Notes: a model not told the origin generated them from the sequence alone. Shown: positions 8,124 to 17,778, numbered from the stretch's first letter. The stretch is DNA of 64,000 bases from Algisphaera sp039180025 (GCA_039180025.1 JBCDDZ010000012.1:9818-73817), one strand, 5' to 3'. Made by a program: numbers and translations.

Positions 8124-9908
8124 TCAGTCGAGGCCGACCATCCGGTGGGCGTCGTCGAGCGAGGTGACGCCTTCGAGGACGCGTTCGATCGCATGGTCCT
8201 GGAGGGTCTTGAAGCCGGTACCTGCCAGGGCGTGACGGAGATCGACGAGGTTGGGCTTGCTGAGGATGACATCGCGGATCGCGTCGGTGGCGGTGAGCAG
8301 CTCGAAGATGCCGACCCGGCCGGCGTAGCCGGTGTGGAAACAGGCTTCACACCCGGCGGGGGTGTAGACCTGGGCGTCGGCTTCGGGCTCGAGCCGAAGC
8401 CGTCGGCGGTCCTGTTCGGAGAGTTCGGCGGGTTTTTTGCACGCCGGGCAGAGCCGGCGGACCAGGCGCTGGGCGAGCACCAGGTTCAGGGTGCTCGCGA
8501 TGAGGTACGGCTCGACCCCCAGGTCCAGGAGACGCAGCACCGTGCTTACGGTGTCGTTCGCGTGGATCGTGGAAAGGACCAGGTGGCCGGTGGTCGCGGC
8601 TTGCATGGAGGTGACCGCGGTGTCCTGGTCGCGGACCTCGCCCAGGACGATGACATCGGGGTCTTGGCGGAGGCAGGTACGAAGGAGGTTGGAAAAGGTG
8701 TGGCCTTCTTTGGCGTCGACGGGGATCTGCGTGATGCCCCGGAGCTCGTATTCGATCGGGTCTTCGATCGTAATCACGTTGCGGACGCCGGCGTCGATCT
8801 GGCGGAGCAGGGCGTAGAGGGTGGTGGTTTTACCGCTGCCGGTGGGGCCGGAGACCAGCAGGGTCCCGGTGGACTGCTGGGACGTGGAGCGGAGGCGGTC
8901 CTGAATCTCGACGGGCATGTTCAAGTCGTCGAGCTGCTGCGGGGATTGAGCGGGATCCAGCACGCGGATGACCATCTTCTGGCCGTACATCGCCGGGGCG
9001 AAGCTGACGCGGTAGTCGACGGTGCGGCCGGGCACGGCGAGCGAGAAGTGGCCTTCCTGGATCACCGATTTGCGGGAGATATCGATGTCGCAAAGAACTT
9101 TGATCAGTGAGATGAGACGCTTGTTTTGCTCGGCGGTGAAACGGCAGACCTCGAGCATGGCCCCGTCGACGCGGACGCGGATCAGGGCGTCGTGCTGCTT
9201 GGGTTCTAGGTGGATGTCGCTGGCGTTGCTGCGCAGGGCCCCGAGGGTAATCAGCTGGAGGTGGGCGAGGGACTCGGTCGCGTCGGTGAGCTCGGCCCCG
9301 GCCTCGTGGACAACCTGTCCGCGGGAGTTGAGCAGCGAAAGGCTTTCGATGCCGAAGCCCGGGTCCTGTCCGATGCGGGCCATCGACTCGATCGAGTCGA
9401 TGCGTTGGCCCAGCCCCGGGCTGAACGACTCGGGCGCGGTCGGGGCGGGTACGTCTTCGGGTTCGTCTTCGATCAGGATGCCGACGTCGTAGACCGGCTC
9501 GTCGTCTTCGTCTTCATGCTCAAAGAGCGGGGGTGGTTCGGACGCGGGCGGTGGGGCCGACAGCGGCGAGTCCGGACGCTGGGTGGGGTATCGGCCCGGC
9601 TCGGCGGCGGCGGCGCTCTGGTCGGTCAGGAAAAAGCGGACGTAGACGCTGCCGATCTGGAAGATGCCTGTGTCGATCAGCTTGACGACTTCGATCGGCT
9701 TACCCAAGACCGTGGTGCCGTTGCGCGACTTGAGGTCGTGGAGCAGGTATTCACCTTTGTATAAAACAATTTCGCAGTGTTGCCGGCTGATGAGCGCGTC
9801 GTTGGTGATGACCGCATCGCACTCGTTGGCCCGACCGAAGACAAACCGATTGCCTTGAAACGGATAACGTTGGGTCTGACGCTTGGTGATCACTTCGATG
9901 ACAGGCAT
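8124..9908 (-). CDS. FHA domain fused to GspE/PilB-type secretion ATPase
   Basis: 594 residues. Residues about 1-95 are a forkhead-associated domain: GNRFVFGRANECDAVITND, LISRQHCEI and LKSRNGTTVLG are the phosphothreonine-binding signatures. An acidic, Pro-rich linker follows, then a type II secretion/type IV pilus ATPase: Walker A GPTGSGKTTTLYALL (K near residue 360), the Asp box and Walker B region LRQDPDVIVLGEVRDQDTA, the His box HLVLSTIHANDT, and a four-Cys zinc element (CPACKK, later CEACFHTGY). It powers pseudopilus or pilus assembly at the inner membrane. The FHA replaces the usual N-terminal GspE/MshEN domain and suggests control by Ser/Thr phosphorylation. The frame is open upstream, but ATG 9908 begins the FHA domain. 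No other T2SS genes are adjacent. Confidence 0.87.
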   Translation of the reverse strand: MPVIEVITKRQTQRYPFQGNRFVFGRANECDAVITNDALISRQHCEIVLYKGEYLLHDLKSRNGTTVLGKPIEVVKLIDTGIFQIGSVYVRFFLTDQSAAAAEPGRYPTQRPDSPLSAPPPASEPPPLFEHEDEDDEPVYDVGILIEDEPEDVPAPTAPESFSPGLGQRIDSIESMARIGQDPGFGIESLSLLNSRGQVVHEAGAELTDATESLAHLQLITLGALRSNASDIHLEPKQHDALIRVRVDGAMLEVCRFTAEQNKRLISLIKVLCDIDISRKSVIQEGHFSLAVPGRTVDYRVSFAPAMYGQKMVIRVLDPAQSPQQLDDLNMPVEIQDRLRSTSQQSTGTLLVSGPTGSGKTTTLYALLRQIDAGVRNVITIEDPIEYELRGITQIPVDAKEGHTFSNLLRTCLRQDPDVIVLGEVRDQDTAVTSMQAATTGHLVLSTIHANDTVSTVLRLLDLGVEPYLIASTLNLVLAQRLVRRLCPACKKPAELSEQDRRRLRLEPEADAQVYTPAGCEACFHTGYAGRVGIFELLTATDAIRDVILSKPNLVDLRHALAGTGFKTLQDHAIERVLEGVTSLDDAHRMVGLD

Positions 9909-10064
9909 GAGCGATCCTAATCTATCGCCCCCCCCGCCTGCCCGCCAGCGTCGGCCGGCCCAGGCGGTACGACGAGGCGTGGCCCGCGGCCTTGTGGGAT
10001 CGCCCCGGGGGCCTAGTTTGTTCGAGGGGTCCGCCGGTCTGGGCCGACCGCGTAGAATCCGGGG

Positions 10065-11333
10065 ATGGACTGGGTTTATCTGGACAACAACGCGACGACA
10101 CGGCCGACGCCCGAGGTGGCGGCGGCCGTCGCGGAAGCACACGACTCGCTCTGGGCGAACCCATCGAGCGTACACCGGTTCGGCCAGCAGGTGCGTCAGC
10201 GGATGGAATTGGCTCGGGCCTCGGTGGCGAAACTGATCGGGGTCAAGCCCCGAGAGGTGGTGTTTACCTCGGGGGGAACCGAAGCGAACAACCTGGCGAT
10301 CTGGGGGTCGCTGGACACGGTAAGGCTGGGGGGGCGAGGGGCGGGTGCGCCCTCGGCCGGGGTTGCCGGTGAGGGTCCGGGGGCAGAGGCGGGGCGGCTG
10401 ATCACGATGGCGACGGAGCACGCGGCGGTGCGTGAGCTGGGCGAGGCGTACGAAAAGCAGGGGGGGGAAGTGGTGTGGTTGCCGGCTCGGCCGGGGGGCG
10501 AGGTGGACCTGGCGGCATTGTCCGAGGCGCTCCGTGGCGTGCAGGGGCGGGTGGTGCTGAGCGTGATGTGGGCCAACAACGAGACGGGGGTGGTGCAGCC
10601 CATGGAGGCGATCGCCGAAGCGGTGGCGGCGGCCCGAGAAGCGGCGCAGGCGGCGGGACGCGGGGTGCGGATCGTGTGGCACGTCGATGCGACGCAGGCG
10701 GTGGGCAAACTGCCGGTGGACGCGGCGGCGGCGGGGGTGGACCTGTTGACACTGGCGGCACATAAATTTCACGGTCCCAAGGGCGTCGGGGCGCTGTACG
10801 TGAGGCGGGGGACACGGCTGCGGCCGGTGCAGTTGGGCGGGCCCCAGGAAACCGAGCGGCGGGGCGGGACCGAGAACGTGGCGGGGGTGCTGGGGCTGGG
10901 GGTCGCGGCGGAGCAGGCGGCGGCGTACCTGGCCGAGGCGGGCGGGCGAGACGCGGGGCGGGCGCTGCGTGATCGGCTCGAGGCTCGTGCGTTGGCGGGG
11001 TTGCGTGACGCGGCGGTGTCTGGGGCGGAGGTCAACAGCGGGGGGGCGCCTCGGCTGTGGAATACGCTGAACCTGGGGGTGCGGGGGGTGGAAGCCGAGG
11101 CGGTGCTGCTGGGGCTGAGCGAGCGGGGGGTGTGCGCGTCGGCGGGCGCGGCGTGCTCGAGCGGGAGCCTCGAGCCTTCGCCGGTGCTGCGGGCGATGGG
11201 GGTAGAAGAGCCGGTGGCGCACGGGTCGGTACGTTTTTCGCTTAGCCGTTTCACGACGGAGCCGGAGGTCGATCGTGCAGCGGAGGTGTGGGCCCAGGTG
11301 GTGGGTCGGCTCAGCCGGGTCATGCCGTTCTAG
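10065..11333 (+). CDS. Cysteine desulfurase, NifS/IscS family
   Basis: 422 residues. A PLP enzyme that takes sulfur from cysteine for Fe-S clusters and thio-modification. Signatures: YLDNNATTRPTPEV at the start, FTSGGTEANNLAIWG, LSVMWANNETG, the PLP lysine in AAHKFHGPKGVGALYV (about residue 234), and the sulfur-carrying Cys in SAGAACSSGSLEPS (about residue 364). It has a short Gly/Ala-rich insertion near residues 86-105. No IscR, IscU or SufE gene is adjacent, so which scaffold it serves is unclear. It is divergent from the FHA-GspE gene across a 156-base gap that should hold both promoters. Confidence 0.9.
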   Translation: MDWVYLDNNATTRPTPEVAAAVAEAHDSLWANPSSVHRFGQQVRQRMELARASVAKLIGVKPREVVFTSGGTEANNLAIWGSLDTVRLGGRGAGAPSAGVAGEGPGAEAGRLITMATEHAAVRELGEAYEKQGGEVVWLPARPGGEVDLAALSEALRGVQGRVVLSVMWANNETGVVQPMEAIAEAVAAAREAAQAAGRGVRIVWHVDATQAVGKLPVDAAAAGVDLLTLAAHKFHGPKGVGALYVRRGTRLRPVQLGGPQETERRGGTENVAGVLGLGVAAEQAAAYLAEAGGRDAGRALRDRLEARALAGLRDAAVSGAEVNSGGAPRLWNTLNLGVRGVEAEAVLLGLSERGVCASAGAACSSGSLEPSPVLRAMGVEEPVAHGSVRFSLSRFTTEPEVDRAAEVWAQVVGRLSRVMPF

Positions 11334-11405
11334 CCGCTGTGCTTTACCGCGGAGCGTGGGCGTGTCACAATATAGGGGGCGTGTTGCCGGTGAGGGTCCA
11401 AACCC

Positions 11406-13688
11406 ATGCAGTTAATGACCTGGATGATCGGCCGGCTGGGTAGCCGGTTTGGGCTTCAGTTTGAGCCCTACCAACGCCGAGTCATGCACTCGGCGTTGGG
11501 GCGATTCCTGGACCAGCCGATGGACTTGGCGGTCGGGCTGGTCGAACCCGACGGGCGCGAGCGGGTGCTGCCTTTTACCACCGACAACGACCACGAAGGC
11601 GTCGATCAGTTCGCCAATTGCGAACAGTTTGACCGGGTCAATTCGGTCACGTTCCGTGGCTACAGCGAGCGCTATGGGCTACGTTTCGAGCTCAACTTCC
11701 ACAGCGTGTTTTATCCCCAGAACGAGCGGCTTTCGATCATACCCGTGTTCTACCTGGAGCTGCGGGTCAATCCGCTGAGGCGGTTCCGGCAGGTCGAGCG
11801 TGACGGCGAGTCACCGGGCAAGGTCAAGCTGTTCATCCGGGTCCGTCGACCCGAGACCCGCGTCTCTACGGAAGGCAAGGCGATACGGCTGGCCTACCGG
11901 ATTCCGCTGGCCCCGGCGGACCCCTGGGCGGTGCCCAAGCCGGCGGACGCGCATGGGTCCGAGGTCCGTTGGGCCGACGCGCACGAAAAAATCGTTTCGC
12001 TGAACCCGGGCTGCGAAGCCACGCCCCGCGGCGACGGCTTGAGCCTCGAACTGCCTGTAACGCGATCGGGTTCGGGGATCAAATGGCGGCTGGTGTGGGC
12101 CGCCCACGTCGACGAGCCGGTGCTCAAGGTGCGGCGGCACGGCCACGACCACGACGCGCGGCTGCGCTACACCATGCACTGGGACAACGTGGACGCCGTG
12201 GCGGAAGAAGCGGTGACCACCCGCGATGTCCGCCTGGCCCTGTCGCGCCGGTTCGAGAAGCTGCTCGAACAAGCGCCGCTCGATGCGTCTCAGCGGCATT
12301 TGAACAACCAGACTTTTCAAACTTTTATCAGCAATACTTTCTGGTGTACCGCCGAACCGCACCCCGCGGCCGCCAAAGGGCTGATGCCTAATCCGATCAA
12401 CTGGTTTAGCGTCTGGGATGGCTCGCCGACCTATCACTCGACGCTCGACGTGGAATACAACGCCTCGTTGTTTTACCTCTCGCTCTGGCCACGCCTGCTG
12501 CGGATCCAGCTCTATCAGTGGGCCGAGCGGGTCACCGCCCACGCCAGATCGGGCGGGGCGATCGCCGCCCACGACCTTGGGCAGGGAATGGACGCCACCG
12601 CGACCGCCTACGCTCACCCGATGCCCGTGGAAGAAAACGCGAACTTCCTGCTGCTCCTGGAAACCTACGCCCGGTGGACCGGCGACACCCACGTCGGGCG
12701 TGCACTGGTCGACGTGATCAAGTCGCTGACGCAGTACCTGATCTGGACCGACCGTGACCAGTCGGGCTTCCCGTCCGAGGGGATGGCCAACGCCATGGTC
12801 GATGCGAGTCCGGCGATGCACTACGCCCGCAAACAGACTTACCTCGCGGTCAAACGGGTGGCGGCGCTGCGGGCGGCGGCGGAACTACTCCGACGCGTCG
12901 GGGACCCGGAGCTTGCCCGACGCTGCGACGCGCTGGTGGAACGCGACACCCGGAAGATCGAGGCCGCCGCCTGGCTGGGTGATCACTACGCGGTGGCCGT
13001 CGACAAATCGGCCGTCGAACTCACCGACCCGGCCTCGGGCGAGCCTCTGAACCTTGAAGAGCTCCCCGGCTGGGATGCGTACTCCATCTATACCGGAAAC
13101 GGTTTGCTGCTCCCGGAACTCGTCGGGCAGCCGCCGCTGTTGGACCGCGACCGCCTCACCACCGACGTGTACCGCGCCAACCGCGAATGCCAGGGGCGTT
13201 ACGGCGACGGGCACTCATCGCTCGAGCCCAATAACCCCCGCATCTCCCAAAACCTCTGGCGCGACTTGCTGGCCCGCTACCTCCGTCTCGGTGGAGAGTC
13301 CTCGGCCCAGCAGTACTGGGACCTGCAAGTGATGTCCAACACCCACGCCCAGTCTCTGGGTTACACCGATACTTATATCCAGAACCGTTTGCATAACTAT
13401 CCCCGCGGGGTCGTCGCCATTGGCTATTTCCTCGCGACCCCCCGGTTGAAAATCGACCGCCTGGCCCCGGGGAGCATTGGCACCTACATCACGGTCGATC
13501 CGGATCGGCACACGCCCCAACGCTGGCCGCTCTTGCCGTTGGCCGATTGGCAGGCGGGTAAAATCCCGGTATGCGTGGTCCACGGCGACGGCAACGTATC
13601 GATCGAGGCACCGACCGACCCCGTCGTAATCCAGGGCCAGTCGCAAGACCCCGGGCAATCGCTCTCCGGCCTTGAGTTCATCGGGTAG
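11406..13688 (+). CDS. (alpha/alpha)6-barrel glycosidase-like protein (DUF4965/glutaminase A-like)
   Basis: 760 residues, no signal peptide. The N-terminal ~270 residues are beta-rich. The helical part has the pattern of the DUF4965/DUF1793 family and related six-hairpin glycosidases: TYHSTLDVEYNASLFYLSLW, AAHDLGQGM (about 391), MPVEENANFLLLLETYARWT (about 406), then YLIWTDRDQSGFPSEGMANA and ARKQTYLAVKRVAALRAAAE. The C-terminus (SLEPNNPRISQNLWRDLLAR) completes the barrel. The catalytic activity cannot be stated; a cytoplasmic or periplasmic glycoside hydrolase acting on oligosaccharides is the best guess. A 77-base gap separates it from the lipase-like gene. Confidence 0.65.
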   Translation: MQLMTWMIGRLGSRFGLQFEPYQRRVMHSALGRFLDQPMDLAVGLVEPDGRERVLPFTTDNDHEGVDQFANCEQFDRVNSVTFRGYSERYGLRFELNFHSVFYPQNERLSIIPVFYLELRVNPLRRFRQVERDGESPGKVKLFIRVRRPETRVSTEGKAIRLAYRIPLAPADPWAVPKPADAHGSEVRWADAHEKIVSLNPGCEATPRGDGLSLELPVTRSGSGIKWRLVWAAHVDEPVLKVRRHGHDHDARLRYTMHWDNVDAVAEEAVTTRDVRLALSRRFEKLLEQAPLDASQRHLNNQTFQTFISNTFWCTAEPHPAAAKGLMPNPINWFSVWDGSPTYHSTLDVEYNASLFYLSLWPRLLRIQLYQWAERVTAHARSGGAIAAHDLGQGMDATATAYAHPMPVEENANFLLLLETYARWTGDTHVGRALVDVIKSLTQYLIWTDRDQSGFPSEGMANAMVDASPAMHYARKQTYLAVKRVAALRAAAELLRRVGDPELARRCDALVERDTRKIEAAAWLGDHYAVAVDKSAVELTDPASGEPLNLEELPGWDAYSIYTGNGLLLPELVGQPPLLDRDRLTTDVYRANRECQGRYGDGHSSLEPNNPRISQNLWRDLLARYLRLGGESSAQQYWDLQVMSNTHAQSLGYTDTYIQNRLHNYPRGVVAIGYFLATPRLKIDRLAPGSIGTYITVDPDRHTPQRWPLLPLADWQAGKIPVCVVHGDGNVSIEAPTDPVVIQGQSQDPGQSLSGLEFIG

Positions 13689-13765
13689 AACCCGCCCGGC
13701 ACCGCGGTACGTGGACATACGCCCGGCCGCGACCGCCGCGTAAATCGTGCCTAAAATCCGAAAAT

Positions 13766-15574
13766 ATGATGAGCTTACCCCGATCCACGACGGTCTTGAC
13801 GCGAAAAGCAGCTGCTTCACTGCTGATTTTGGCCGGTTTGATAGCCGCCGGCTGTACCGCGCCGGTGCGGGTCTCGACCGTGGATTCGTTCGGCCAGCCG
13901 GAGCTGACGCCGCACTACGACCACCGCCCCGATGATCTGAGCGCAATGCTCCGCCACCCGGAGTTGATCGCCGAGCTGCGCAGCGCCCGCCGCGTCGATG
14001 GTGTGCTGACCAGCCTCGCTGCCGAGCGGTACATCCAGGTCGCCGAGCAGGCCTACGCCATCATTACGGATCCTGCGACCGCTCAAGAGGAGCGCGACCT
14101 CGTGATCGCCGAGGTCTACAACCGCGCCGTCGCGGGCGTGATACGCAATGCTCCCCCCACCACCGATCGTGACCTTTACGAGATCGGCACCGCCCCCGGA
14201 GCCTGGTTCGACCCGACCTTCTTTGAACGCTACACCCCCGCCGCCGACCTGCGGATCACCGGCATGCGTAACCACCACGTGACCCCCGGCCTGGGGGCTC
14301 CGATGGTCGCTTACCGTGCGACGTCGGATGATGACCCCGCCGACGACATGTTCCCCCCCGAGGGCATCTCCTGGCCCGCCACCGCGGTGCTTGCCTTTGC
14401 CCCGTCGGGCCCGCCCCGGCTGACCCTTTACGATCCCCGCCGGGCGACCCAGATTTCCCTGCCCGTACAGGCTGCGGCCGATACGGACGCTGATTCCGAC
14501 GGGACCACCCTGTCGTTTTCACCGGCCGGCGAGATCGTGCTCCCCCTCGCCGCGGACTACACCGCGCCTTACGCCAACCTGCTGTCCCGAACCGCTGAAC
14601 TGGCGTCCCTGGGTTTCGCCGCGATGCTCGATCCGACCGAGGCGGAGGACCGCCTTGGGATCTACCTGCTCGAGCCTTACCACCCCGACAAGACCCCGCT
14701 GCTTTTGATCCACGGCTTGATGTCCACCCCGCTGACCTGGATCGAGCTCACCAACGAAATCCAGTCCGACTCCGAGCTCCGCGACCGCTACCAGGTCTGG
14801 CACTTCCTCTATCCCACGGCCACCTGCCCGTACTACTCCGCGTACCAGCTCCGCGAAAAACTCGACGACCTTCGACTCACCCTTGACCCCGAACTCGACG
14901 ACTTTGCCACCCAGGATATCGTCGTCGTCGGCCATTCCATGGGCGGTATCCTCACCCGTACCCTGGTTTCCGACACCGGCACCGCCGCCTGGGACATCGC
15001 CTTCCGTGTCCCGCCCGATCAGCTCGAAGGCGAGCCCACCTCCATCGGTTTCCTCGAAAACGTCTACATCTACGAGAGCCGGCCCTACGTCAACCGTGTC
15101 GTCTTCGTCGCCACCCCCCACCGCGGCTCGGACTTCGCCGCCAACCTCGTCGGCGCGTTCGGCAACTCCCTCGTCCGTCTGCCCGCCTACTGCACCCGCA
15201 AGACCGTCGACATCGCCCGCGCCAACCGCGACAAGCTCCAGCCTGAATACGGACCCTGGATGCTAAACGGCCCGCCTTCTTCCATCCAGATCCTCCGTCC
15301 CGATTCTCCCGCCTCCCGAGCCCCGGATCTCATCCCCATCCGCGACGGCATCCACTACCACTCCATCATCGGCACCCGTACGGCCGACTTCGATGAAGTC
15401 GAGGATACCTCCGACGGCATCGTGCAATACTGGTCTTCACACCTCGAGGGTGCGGCCAGCGAGGCTTATGTGCCCTCCGGCCACAACGTTCACGATCACC
15501 CCATCGCGATCGCCGAGATCAAACGTATTCTTCGCGAGCACCAGCCCGCCCCCGCGCTCACGAAGCAAAACTGA
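13766..15574 (+). CDS. Lipase-like alpha/beta-hydrolase lipoprotein
   Basis: 602 residues. The lipoprotein signal peptide ends in LIAAGC, with Cys30 as the lipidation site. The C-terminal half is an alpha/beta hydrolase: oxyanion region LLIHGLMSTPLTWIELTNEI, nucleophile elbow VVVGHSMGGILTR (Ser near residue 391), VVFVATPHRGSDFAANLVG, and a late His in SGHNVHDHP. The N-terminal ~280 residues have no recognised family. It resembles the large membrane-anchored PGAP1/lipase-like proteins of planctomycetes. The likely location is the outer membrane or periplasm; the substrate is probably an acyl ester, not determined. Confidence 0.78.
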   Translation: MMSLPRSTTVLTRKAAASLLILAGLIAAGCTAPVRVSTVDSFGQPELTPHYDHRPDDLSAMLRHPELIAELRSARRVDGVLTSLAAERYIQVAEQAYAIITDPATAQEERDLVIAEVYNRAVAGVIRNAPPTTDRDLYEIGTAPGAWFDPTFFERYTPAADLRITGMRNHHVTPGLGAPMVAYRATSDDDPADDMFPPEGISWPATAVLAFAPSGPPRLTLYDPRRATQISLPVQAAADTDADSDGTTLSFSPAGEIVLPLAADYTAPYANLLSRTAELASLGFAAMLDPTEAEDRLGIYLLEPYHPDKTPLLLIHGLMSTPLTWIELTNEIQSDSELRDRYQVWHFLYPTATCPYYSAYQLREKLDDLRLTLDPELDDFATQDIVVVGHSMGGILTRTLVSDTGTAAWDIAFRVPPDQLEGEPTSIGFLENVYIYESRPYVNRVVFVATPHRGSDFAANLVGAFGNSLVRLPAYCTRKTVDIARANRDKLQPEYGPWMLNGPPSSIQILRPDSPASRAPDLIPIRDGIHYHSIIGTRTADFDEVEDTSDGIVQYWSSHLEGAASEAYVPSGHNVHDHPIAIAEIKRILREHQPAPALTKQN

Positions 15575-15634
15575 TTTTACATTCCCCGATCGCTGCCAAA
15601 TCGCTGGCTTTACGTGTTGTTTTATCCAAAGTGG

Positions 15635-16960
15635 TTACGGGACGAGAAAGCTATCTCGGCCCGCGTGGAGAGGGGCTTCGTTCCCGATATAGCCGCCGTG
15701 ATGGCCACGGATCTGCCAGACGTTATCGTCACCGATCTTGGGCTGTTTGGACCAGCGGACCCGGCCGTCGAGGGTGAGGATGTTCTGCCCACGTGACCGG
15801 TGCAGGCTGCTGCGGGCGTCGGGCTTGGCTTCCGCGTCGAAAACGATCTTACCGCGGCGAACCACAAAAAGCGGGTTCTTGTCCGCCAAAATCGCGAGGC
15901 TCGGCATGCTGCGGTCCAGCCGAATCGGGGAAGCGCCGTGCTGGTTCTGATAGCTGTAAGACACCGCCTGCGGCGTGCCCCAATCGAGCTGTCGCACGCC
16001 CGCCCCGCCGACGTTGGCCTGCCGGTTTGAGGCACAGGCCAGCCGCTCGGCCGCGGTGTAGCCTTGGCGGATCAGCAGGTAGAGGTGGGCGGAGTTGGAC
16101 TGGTACCGCCCGGCGTCGTCGATCGCGTCGGGCTGGCCGGTCTTGAGCCAGGAAGCCCCGACCGGGCCCCGCGGGAGCATGCCCGCATGGTCCATCGCGT
16201 AGGCCGAGATCTGCTGGCCTGCGATCCCTAGGTTAGTGGCACAGGCCACCTGCTGCGCCTCGGCCCGGCTGCGTTCGATGGCCGGCATCAAGAGGGAGAT
16301 CCCCAGCACGAACACCGCCGCCGCGGTCAATATCTGTCGCAGTGAAACGCCCAGCGTCCGCCGGGGTTCCGAAAACAGCTCGATTTGCTGCGCGAATCGT
16401 TCACGCTGCCGTTGTTCCGCTGCTGCGTCCAGTGTCCGCCTGATCAGCAAGTCGGAGGCGGTGGGGGCCCGGTCATCGGACGACTGCGGCGCGGGATCGA
16501 GCGAAAGCTGATCCAGCAGTGACAACACGCCACGCAGTTTCTCCGCCCGCTCGAGTTCGCCGGGGGGTACGGGCCCCGGTTCGCCTCGGCCGGTCATCAC
16601 TGCCTCGAGCACTTGTCCGTCCGCTTCGCTGAGCGGCGTGACCGCCACGGCGAGCGGCTTGGCGTCCCGCGCCATCTCCACCCGCGACAGTGTGGTCCGG
16701 ATCAGCGCCTCGTCGGGAGCGTCAGAAGCCGCGGTGTCCGGAGCCGACGACCCGTCCTCGTCCACGGGGTAGTGGTCCAGCAGCGAGAACAGGCCGAGTA
16801 CCGCAGCCACACGCTCGGACGAGCCGGGAGGGATCGGCCCGAAACCCGCGCCCCGGGCCCGCGACGCAAGATATGCGTCTGCCGCAGCGCCGTCCGCTTC
16901 GTTCAGCCTGACGAGATCGGGCAAGGAGGCATCACCAGGGGAGAGGGGCGTTGGAGACAT
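15635..16960 (-). CDS. Single-pass membrane protein with duplicated cytoplasmic domain and pseudopilin-like outer domain; candidate anti-sigma regulator
   Basis: 441 residues. The N-terminal cytoplasmic part contains two copies of one ~75-residue unit: LNEADGAAADAYLASRARG with IPPGSSERVAAVLGLFSLLD, and LSEADGQVLEAVMTGRGEPG with VPPGELERAEKLRGVLSLLD; each ends in a helix before DEALIRTTL or SDLLIRRTL. One membrane helix (ILTAAAVFVLGISLLMPAI) follows. The outer part looks like the globular region of planctomycete DUF1559-type pseudopilins: QVACATNLGIAGQQISAYA and near the end a His-x10-Asp-Gly box in LHRSRGQNILTLDGRVRW. It lies 71 bases downstream of an ECF sigma gene on the same strand, so an anti-sigma role is plausible. 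No zinc anti-sigma (HxxxCxxC) motif is present. Confidence 0.7.
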   Translation of the reverse strand: MSPTPLSPGDASLPDLVRLNEADGAAADAYLASRARGAGFGPIPPGSSERVAAVLGLFSLLDHYPVDEDGSSAPDTAASDAPDEALIRTTLSRVEMARDAKPLAVAVTPLSEADGQVLEAVMTGRGEPGPVPPGELERAEKLRGVLSLLDQLSLDPAPQSSDDRAPTASDLLIRRTLDAAAEQRQRERFAQQIELFSEPRRTLGVSLRQILTAAAVFVLGISLLMPAIERSRAEAQQVACATNLGIAGQQISAYAMDHAGMLPRGPVGASWLKTGQPDAIDDAGRYQSNSAHLYLLIRQGYTAAERLACASNRQANVGGAGVRQLDWGTPQAVSYSYQNQHGASPIRLDRSMPSLAILADKNPLFVVRRGKIVFDAEAKPDARSSLHRSRGQNILTLDGRVRWSKQPKIGDDNVWQIRGHHGGYIGNEAPLHAGRDSFLVP

Positions 16961-17031
16961 AGCAGAGTGGGGACGGCGGGGGTTAAACCGGTAAAGCGGA
17001 CGCGATTCACGAGAGCGGCGGGGCTTATCGG

Positions 17032-17778
17032 TCAGGTAAGGGGTTCGGATTTCGGGTTCCGGAGCGGGACGGATTCTGCCTGGTTTTGCGGGTAGCGGGC
17101 TTTCCAGAGCTGGGCGAAGGTGCCGACTGCAGCGTGCAGGCGGCTTTTCACCGTGCCGAGCGGGATGCTGAGCATCTCAGCGATTTCTTTGTAGGCAAAC
17201 TGGTTGAAATATGCGAGCAGGAGCACTTCACGCAGATGGTCGGGCAGCGAGTCGATCACTTCCTTGACCAAGTCCGCGGTCTCGCCAGACTGAACCAGAT
17301 CGCTCGGAAGCGGGAGGTCGGCCTCCATCAGATCGATGAACGCCGGACCGTCCTGCTGCTGCTTGTCGATCAAGGCCGACAGGGGCACGGTGCGCTGTCG
17401 CTTGTTCTTACGTAGGTAATCCCGGGCTTTGTTCGCGCCAATCGTGAAAAGCCAAGGCTTAAACCGCTTGGTCACGTCGAACGTGTCGGCAGAGATATGG
17501 ATCTGAAGAAACGTTTCCTGGAACAGATCTTCTCCTGCCGCCCGGCTGCCGGCAAAGCGGATCAAGAAATGAAGGAGTTCCAGGTTGTACCGCCGAACCA
17601 AGGCCTCAAACGCTTCGAGGCGGCCCTCCCGGTAGCTTCCGAGAAGCTGCTCATCGGTCAGGTCTTCGAGAGAAGGCGTCGAAGCCAGGTTGAGATCGGA
17701 ACTTTCCGTCATCCTTCGGGATTGTACCGGGTCAGGTGACGCGAATGAGGCAAGATGGGCGAGATTGAAGGTCGTCAT
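17032..17778 (-). CDS. ECF (sigma-70 family) RNA polymerase sigma factor
   Basis: 248 residues from the ATG at 17778; a GTG nine bases upstream and an ATG at 17712 are alternatives. Region 2: LTDEQLLGSYREGRLEAFEA, EDLFQETFLQIHISADTF, RFKPWLFTIGANKARDYLRK. Region 4: LPDHLREVLLLAYFNQFAYK, EIAEMLSIPLGTVKSRLHA. A longer than usual linker between the regions carries an acidic segment. It directs RNA polymerase to a specific promoter set; its targets are unknown. The next gene on the same strand encodes the membrane protein with a duplicated cytoplasmic domain, the obvious candidate regulator. Confidence 0.9.
   Translation of the reverse strand: MTTFNLAHLASFASPDPVQSRRMTESSDLNLASTPSLEDLTDEQLLGSYREGRLEAFEALVRRYNLELLHFLIRFAGSRAAGEDLFQETFLQIHISADTFDVTKRFKPWLFTIGANKARDYLRKNKRQRTVPLSALIDKQQQDGPAFIDLMEADLPLPSDLVQSGETADLVKEVIDSLPDHLREVLLLAYFNQFAYKEIAEMLSIPLGTVKSRLHAAVGTFAQLWKARYPQNQAESVPLRNPKSEPLT

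Noticed and set aside
9909..11222. Minus-strand open frame continuing upstream of the FHA-GspE start
   Set aside because: It lies antisense to the cysteine desulfurase and is rich in Arg, His and Pro, typical of the shadow of a GC-rich gene. The FHA domain begins at ATG 9908.
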